Shown piece after piece: positions 58,506-64,000 of a stretch of 64,000 nucleotides of DNA (position 1 is its first letter; each line of letters opens with the position of its first letter). The stretch comes from Corbicula japonica (lineage: Eukaryota; Mollusca; Bivalvia; Venerida; Cyrenidae): NCBI GenBank assembly GCA_038501625.1, contig JAZAYU010000053.1, positions 2,714,501-2,778,500 of the forward strand, in the 5' to 3' direction. Both the position numbers and the translations under genes were made by a program. The notes under the pieces were generated by a model, which had not been told where the DNA came from, ran no database searches, and saw only the letters and a program-made list of their open reading frames with translations.

Positions 58506-61500
58506 TCAACAATTACAAAATGATTGTTTAGGCTTTGTTTCGCTGATTTTTATCGGGGGAGATTGCACGATGATGGGATTTTGGCCTTTTGTAATAGTCT
58601 CAATGATAATGTCTGCCAGTTTTTCAAACACTTCCGTCACGTTTTTCCCTTCTTCTGCACTGACTTCCATATATGGCAGTCCGACACTTTCTGCATACTT
58701 CTGAGCGCGTTCGAACGTGACTTGGCGTTGCTCAGGAGCCACGTGACATTTTGTGCCTACCAGGATTGTTGAGATTTCAGGATGTGTAGAATATTCTTTC
58801 AGATCATGAAGCCTGCAAAAAAGAAACAATATGAATATTGTATAAGCCACACACAGGCATAGCACACATTGTCCCGCAGAAACCGGAATTTCCTTAAAAA
58901 TCTACCCATTTCCACTAAAATAAAGTGTTTGAAATACATTGTAATTAAATCTTATCAATTTGTCCTTCTAAATTTAGAGTCCTTTTTACTTTTTCGGTTG
59001 TTTGACAGATACGTAATGAAAATGTAAAATGGGAAAAGTAGTTGAATGTGAGCTGTGTATTCAAACAAGATTTTCAGCCTTTTTCACAAATGTTCAGGAA
59101 AGCAACACAGTCCGTTTTTCGCCGACGAATAAAAACTTCTCCATTCATCACGCCGTGGGAGAAGTTTTTGACGATCTCCGGGGTATGTCATTTACCGGCA
59201 CATTACTACATGTAACTACTATCTAACCAATTAATGTATGTCCGATTAAAAATTTTCAAAGAAGTAAATAGCTCTCAGATGTTTGATTATACATACTTTC
59301 TAGTGTTTAACTTTGTAAATTTTAATGCGAAAACAATTTACGACAAGGCGATTCGCTACCATAACAAAAGAAAACTTTCACTCGTACACTCACCCAAAGT
59401 TCTAATTGGTCATCAATTCTATATGTTTACAATGCACGCTTGTTTTGTTTCTTCACTATGTCAAGAGAGGGTTTGAAAAGAACTGTGCCCAAGGTTATAA
59501 AACTGAGCATGGAAACCAGTCTCAAATCTCAAGCATCTGATTGGCTGAAATGGCGACCGGTCACCATTTCAGCCAATCAGATGCTTGAGATTTGAGACTG
59601 GTTTCCAATCTCAGCTTTATAACCTTCAGCCCAGTTTTGTCTTGGAATTAATAATTCAATGTCTTTTTAATCTTTACTGATTGATTTCAATCGATCAAAT
59701 ACCATATACTCACACTGTAGGCTCAAATAAAAACAGTTTTGATTTAAAAAGGAGGTTATTAGAAAACTTGATACTTTTAAACGTTTGTATAACAACAAAA
59801 AATGCTGTAAGTTAATAAGATTTTATGCTTTTCTTACTTACAAGTGTTCGTATTAGAAAAAAAAAACCAAGCACCTCCAAGTTTGTTTTCTGTTGCTCGA
59901 TCTTTATTCCATGAAATGCATTTTTGAAAAAGGATAACTCACTGTCATCGAATCAATTGTTCTGAAGTCTAAAACTTAAATCGATGAGTGTTGTTGACAA
60001 CTGATCACAGATTAAGTCCTAGGCACATGTCTTTCTAAAAATACAGCCAAAAAGTGGCCAATTAGAACTTTAGGTGAGTATATAATTGCTGTCTTACCAA
60101 TAAGGAAGGTTGTCGAAGGTGCTCTCCTTGGTAACATCAAACAAGACTAGACAGCCATGTGCTCCTCTATAATACGACGCTGTTAAACTACGGAATTTTT
60201 CTTGTCCTAGAATAGATAAATAATCGGATATGAATACCAGCAAGTTAATATGTAGAGATGTTCTAAAATAGAATTTATTTTCAGATAAATAATAAGCCGT
60301 GTCCTCCTCGGATAAAGACGGGTGCTTGTCCTAAAAGAGAAAAGAAAATACTCCTTTTTTATTTTCCTAAAATAAATATGTTAAAACAAGGTTGTTTTAT
60401 CCTCGATCACAAGCCTTCTTGCTATGCGGTGTTCTGTAAGAAAGCTCAATACTGAACGTTTCTTGTCCTAAAAAGAAATTACTAAGATAGTTTTAGATAG
60501 TTTATTCAAGATAGTTTATTCATACAAATACGAAGCCGTTAAAGTAATATATTTCAGTAGATAAACTGATTAAAAACTAATTAACCCATTCCCCCATATA
60601 TACGCCATTATGTGCGGGACAGACTAGGATCTGATACTGTTCGCTGTTATCAGGTTATTTCTGACCAAAACAGCGAATAGTGCAAATCTGGATCTACACT
60701 GGTAGCACATGCATAAAAATGCGTATATTTGTAGTAAAGGGTTAATATGATTTTTTTTTCAATTTTAACCATGACTTAAACATCGTGCCAAGCTAAACTT
60801 ATACCATCATCAAAATAAATTTCAAATACAAAATATTTGTTAATAAATGTGTGTGTCACGATTTTGGACGGACTTGATTTTTTTTTAATTAACACCTAGC
60901 AAGAAAAGCACTCACACACCCAGCTGGACTCTATTTATAAGGAAATGACGTCATCATCGAATGCCGGGTATTAATGTCACACAAAACTTCACTAAGCTTC
61001 ATATTTTTCAATTAGCATAAATTTGTGGATGGATGTATAATGTCCACAGGAATAGTAAGAGAAAATTGACGTTTTTTATTCATCTATTATATGCATTATA
61101 TTCATCCTAATAGATGAAAGCGTACACATTACATTCCAATGAACAAGAAACTTTAATGAAAATGATGAAAATCGTTAACTTCTTAACAGCCTTCTCTTGA
61201 ATTTTTATTATCATACTAAGATTATGTTTAATATTCCAAATATATTTTAGAAAAATGCTTTACTCATATGCCAAAAATATCTGGAGGAAATATTTTATAT
61301 ACTAGCTTATATAATTAAACAGAATACAATTGAACCTGTGTGCTAAAAACACGTAAGGTTATGTGAAATTCCAATTTCATTAGATTTAGAACGACTTCAA
61401 GTAATAATACATCGCCATTATCATCATCTGTATGCACACAATGTAATATCAACACACCCAGCCGAAATGCAGCTCATTTATTTTTTGAATATTTGACAGA

Positions 61501-62210
61501 TAGGTTAATTTTTCAAAAGTATACAATTGTTTTGTCTCGAGATGAACTTGACTAAGAGTCTTTAATTTTCTACGGACACACGATTTCACATGAAAGATGT
61601 TATGTAAATGCGTTTTGCTGTTTTAGAGTTACTTTAAAAGAATATCCAATAATGTGTCAAATTTCACCAAAAGTTTAAATTTTGATAAATGTAAATATTT
61701 CACATTTCACTACCAGTGTCTGCTTCATTTTGCCCTTTAATTTAAAGTAAGGTGGGTGGGGTGGGCGAGCGAGGGGGGGGGGGGGGATACAGGGTTGATT
61801 TAGAAACGGATGAAGTTTCATGGCTAAGTGTTAAAGGTTATTGAAATATTTCTAAGTCAACACTCTTGTTACTAACGCTTCCACAATAAGTGATTTCCCA
61901 ATCACAAAAGCATACCTGCAGTATCATATATTCTTGTAAATACCAGGTTTTCATACACAGAAATAACACTGTCGACGTATTCCTCCGTTCTGCCGTCTTT
62001 ACGACACGCTGACCTTGGCAGAGAACCTCCTCCACTAGCAAACACCTTTGCCAATGATGTCTTACCAGCTCCACAATCACCCAACAGAACCAGTTTGAAA
62101 TAATAATCAGGACTCTGCTCAAAAATTGGCTCAGCCTTTTTTGCAATCCGTCTAAAGAAGGCGGGTATTGTGGAACGTCTTTTTGAAGGTTCCGTCCTTC
62201 CAGTCTCCAT
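58506..62210 (-). CDS. Rab-like small GTPase, three exons, 236 aa
   Basis: Exons on the minus strand: 62210-61916 (ATG), 60206-60098 and 58812-58506 (stop). The joins are phase 1 and phase 2 and give an open 237-codon frame. An N-terminal basic extension (about 35 residues) precedes [19 protein letters not shown] (P-loop). [20 protein letters not shown] is a good switch II (DTAGQE), and [14 protein letters not shown] is Rab-typical. The guanine motif is GTKCHV, where Rabs have (N/T)KxD, so the Asp is missing. The G5-like VSAEEGKNV follows. The C-terminus CNC fits double prenylation. The segment between P-loop and DTAG is short and has no recognisable switch I. Likely a membrane-traffic GTPase or a diverged Rab-like protein with altered nucleotide binding. 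Confidence 0.88.
59481..59635. mobile_element. Palindromic CCAAT-containing MITE, copy 2 (intron of Rab-like gene)
   Basis: Arms aaggttataaaactgag, gaaaccagtctcaaatctca, agcatctgattggctgaaat are mirrored through atttcagccaatcagatgct to aactttataacc-like ends (ctttataaccttcagccc). Near-perfect 70-base arms. It is inside the second intron of the GTPase gene. Confidence 0.92.
60580..60746. mobile_element. MITE related to 451-674, in Rab-like gene intron 1/2 region
   Basis: Ends attaaccc and gggttaat are inverted. The centre cagcga.ttatttctgaccaaaacagcga and atctggatctacactggta match the 451-674 element in diverged form. It is located between the first and second exons of the GTPase gene. Confidence 0.7.
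61762..61787. repeat. Poly-G tract
   Basis: A ggtggggtgggcgagcgag-type lead is followed by a run of more than ten G residues ending gatac, in the first intron of the Rab-like gene. Such runs can form G-quadruplexes and often have length errors in assemblies. Confidence 0.85.
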
Positions 62211-62899
62211 TGCTCGAAATCACCGGCTTTGATTAGAAAACAACACCATATTGAAGCATGGACATGTGTTCCTATAGTTGTCTATTCACACTGAGGATAA
62301 TTATATACCAGATGTAATACAGGTTAATTTAACCATTATCCACCATTCGGACAATGAATCACGCAGTGGACAATGTGATTGACTGAAGCTGCTATCTCGG
62401 CTTAGGTAGATGACCAGACCTTCACTGATAATCATCGACTTTAGTACTGTCTTTCTTTTGTTATTTAACTAACACAATACGTCAATGAGGAAGTTAGGAC
62501 ACTTAAATTTTGTTTACTCGGTTTTCATTTAATGTTTTATAAATACTTCTAGCAAGTAAGAAATTGCACGTCAACTCTTCAACACTGCAGACAAAATGAT
62601 TTCTAAATCGGTTTAAAGACCAGCTCGTATTTTGTAAAATAACGATTTACACACATTTCCACAAATTTTAGGTTTCAATATATCCCGATCTAACAAGGAG
62701 AAATTTCCAACGATAACGATTGTATGTGCTGTACCACACCGTAAGGATATATCCAATACCACTGGTCAATGTTCGATCTACCTGTAGTTAGTTTATGATA
62801 CCCATAAAGACCATGGTCACTTTAATGATATGAAGATGGACAGGACTATTCATTTACATATGTGTATCACGAATTACTTTATGGATGTTGTTGATCAAA
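62211..62899. other. Upstream region of the Rab-like gene (minus strand)
   Basis: Presumed promoter and 5' flank of the GTPase gene. No TATA box or further exon could be assigned with confidence. Confidence 0.3.
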
Positions 62900-63045
62900 C
62901 CTGAAGGTTATAAAACTATGATTGGAAACCAGTCTCAAATCTCATGCATCTGATTGGCTGAAATTGCGACCAGTCGCCATTTCAGCCAATCAGATGCTTG
63001 AGATTTGAAAATGGTTTCCATTGTCAGTTTTATAACCTTGGGGCC
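62900..63045. mobile_element. Palindromic CCAAT-containing MITE, copy 3
   Basis: Arms aaggttataaaactatgatt, ggaaaccagtctcaaatctc and atcagatgcttgagatttga, with ttttataaccttggggcc at the far end. Same family as 54438, 59481 and 63830. Slightly more diverged arms (aaatggtttcca). Confidence 0.9.
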
Positions 63046-63247
63046 AGTTTTATCTGAAATTACTGACTCAAGTATCACCTGACAATGAACAGGTGAAGAA
63101 CAAAGCAATTTCCTATGTCTCGCGGGTAACAGCTGCGACCTTGAGTAAACAGCCTTGAAGATAGATTTATTTAAATGGAGAAAAAGATCTCATAACTTAA
63201 GTCATTCAAATTTCACTGAAGTATTGACTGAACTGAAGGTATATTGT

Positions 63248-63248
<1 letters not shown>

Positions 63249-63314
<66 letters not shown>
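63249..63314 (+). repeat. (AAT)n microsatellite, about 21 repeats
   Basis: An uninterrupted ataataata run of about 65 bases. The Ile-rich frame across it is an artefact of the repeat. Confidence 0.98.
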
Positions 63315-63316
<2 letters not shown>

Positions 63317-63829
63317 TTTTATAAAGACGCTTTGATTTTTAAGTCAAATTAAATTTATGTTAAGTTCTGCTTAACTGTTCTCTAAAAATTTCCGAATATT
63401 TAATATCAATTTCATTATTTTTTCTCAAATATGTATTTTTGTTTTTATTAAAAGAACGATAGAGTATGGTTAATCGTATCAAAATAAGGAAAAAAAATAA
63501 TTAAGTAAAGACTCGGAAAACAATGAATTATGAACATCTTTCTTTATTTTTAAGTGTTCCTTACAGGTTAGAATATTTCTGTATCTCAAATCATTTTATT
63601 GGAGGATAAGTGAACAGAATCAAAATTACATAAAATACAGGGACTTATTTACTTAAACTTTGAAGTTTCGATCTGAAATGACGTATATCATCATTATAAG
63701 TAAACTATGACAACAAAATAAATGCATAAGATGTTAAAAAATATACCAGCTGGCTTTTAATTTTGTTATGGAATTTATATAAACGCAATCCAGGCAGAAG
63801 ATTTTAAAAGTAATAAAGGAGTCATGTCT

Positions 63830-63925
63830 CGAACCTCAAGCATCGGACTGGCCAAAACTCCATTTCAGCCAATCAGATGCTTGAGATTTGAGACTGGTCT
63901 TCATTCTCAACTATATGCACTTGGG
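63830..63925. mobile_element. Palindromic CCAAT-containing MITE, copy 4 (degraded)
   Basis: The right arm tttcagccaatcagatgctt, gagatttgagactggtctt is well preserved. The left arm (cctcaagcatcggactggcc) is shortened and altered, so the hairpin is partial. Confidence 0.8.
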
Positions 63926-64000
63926 TCCCAGTGTCAGCGAAACCCATCTCATATCTGTAAGATAGTTAACCTAACAAACTTGCTGGTGACTGATCAGTTT

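Noticed and set aside
58524..58772. Plus-strand frame opposite the last GTPase exon
   Set aside because: It is antisense to a clearly conserved exon with no content of its own.
1..64000. Reverse transcriptase, integrase or viral gene remnants
   Set aside because: No recognisable motif of these families was seen in the frames examined.

Overview
The window is animal nuclear DNA: AT-rich, with short exons, long introns and GT-AG splice sites. Its interspersed repeats (tRNA-headed SINEs, many palindromic MITEs, tandem minisatellites, repeats of the 'aaggtcaaggtcac' and 'ggacgaacggacgg' kinds) are of the sort I associate with marine bivalves. I infer a bivalve mollusc, probably a heterodont clam. 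The species cannot be named from the sequence.

The main content is one very large DNA transposon at 10984-46499 (35.5 kb). It starts GGTAAGCGG and ends CCGCTTACC, has perfect 34-bp terminal inverted repeats (TIRs), and is bracketed by an identical 9-bp target duplication, TGCCGACTA (10975-10983 and 46500-46508). Those are the marks of a Mutator-like element (MULE). Inside lies one intron-rich gene (14719-39302, + strand) whose 24 inferred exons join in a single open frame of about 1534 residues. In order it carries a CARF/ALS2CR8-like N-terminal part, a MULE transposase core with a plausible D-D-E triad, a SWIM zinc finger, seven nearly identical 36-residue repeats, and a complete USP-type deubiquitinase domain with Cys, His and Asp boxes and both CxxC pairs. 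I regard this transposase-deubiquitinase fusion in an apparently intact giant MULE as the undescribed system here.

Two large minisatellites lie inside the element: 86/87-bp units at 17670-21750 and 88-bp units at 41565-46099. Both repeat a core that resembles the TIR. The core points the same way as the left TIR in the left array and the same way as the right TIR in the right array, so they look like amplified TIR or transposase-binding sequence. The left TIR is split by a 3.6-kb long-TIR element with a 9-10 bp target duplication, and that element is split by an 852-bp element with an 8-bp duplication. The result is three nested transposons. The uninterrupted right TIR shows the state of the left TIR before the insertion.

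Left of the element are the last exons of a PHD-finger gene (about 811-3657, + strand), an 85-bp minisatellite (4962-7244) with related arrays at 7610-7740 and 9920-10615, and a SINE. Right of it are many MITEs, a GC-rich hairpin triplet (54745-55290) and a complete three-exon Rab-like small GTPase gene on the minus strand (62210-58506) with an atypical guanine-specificity motif. All exon structures are inferred from splice signals and frame continuity only. No transcript data were available.
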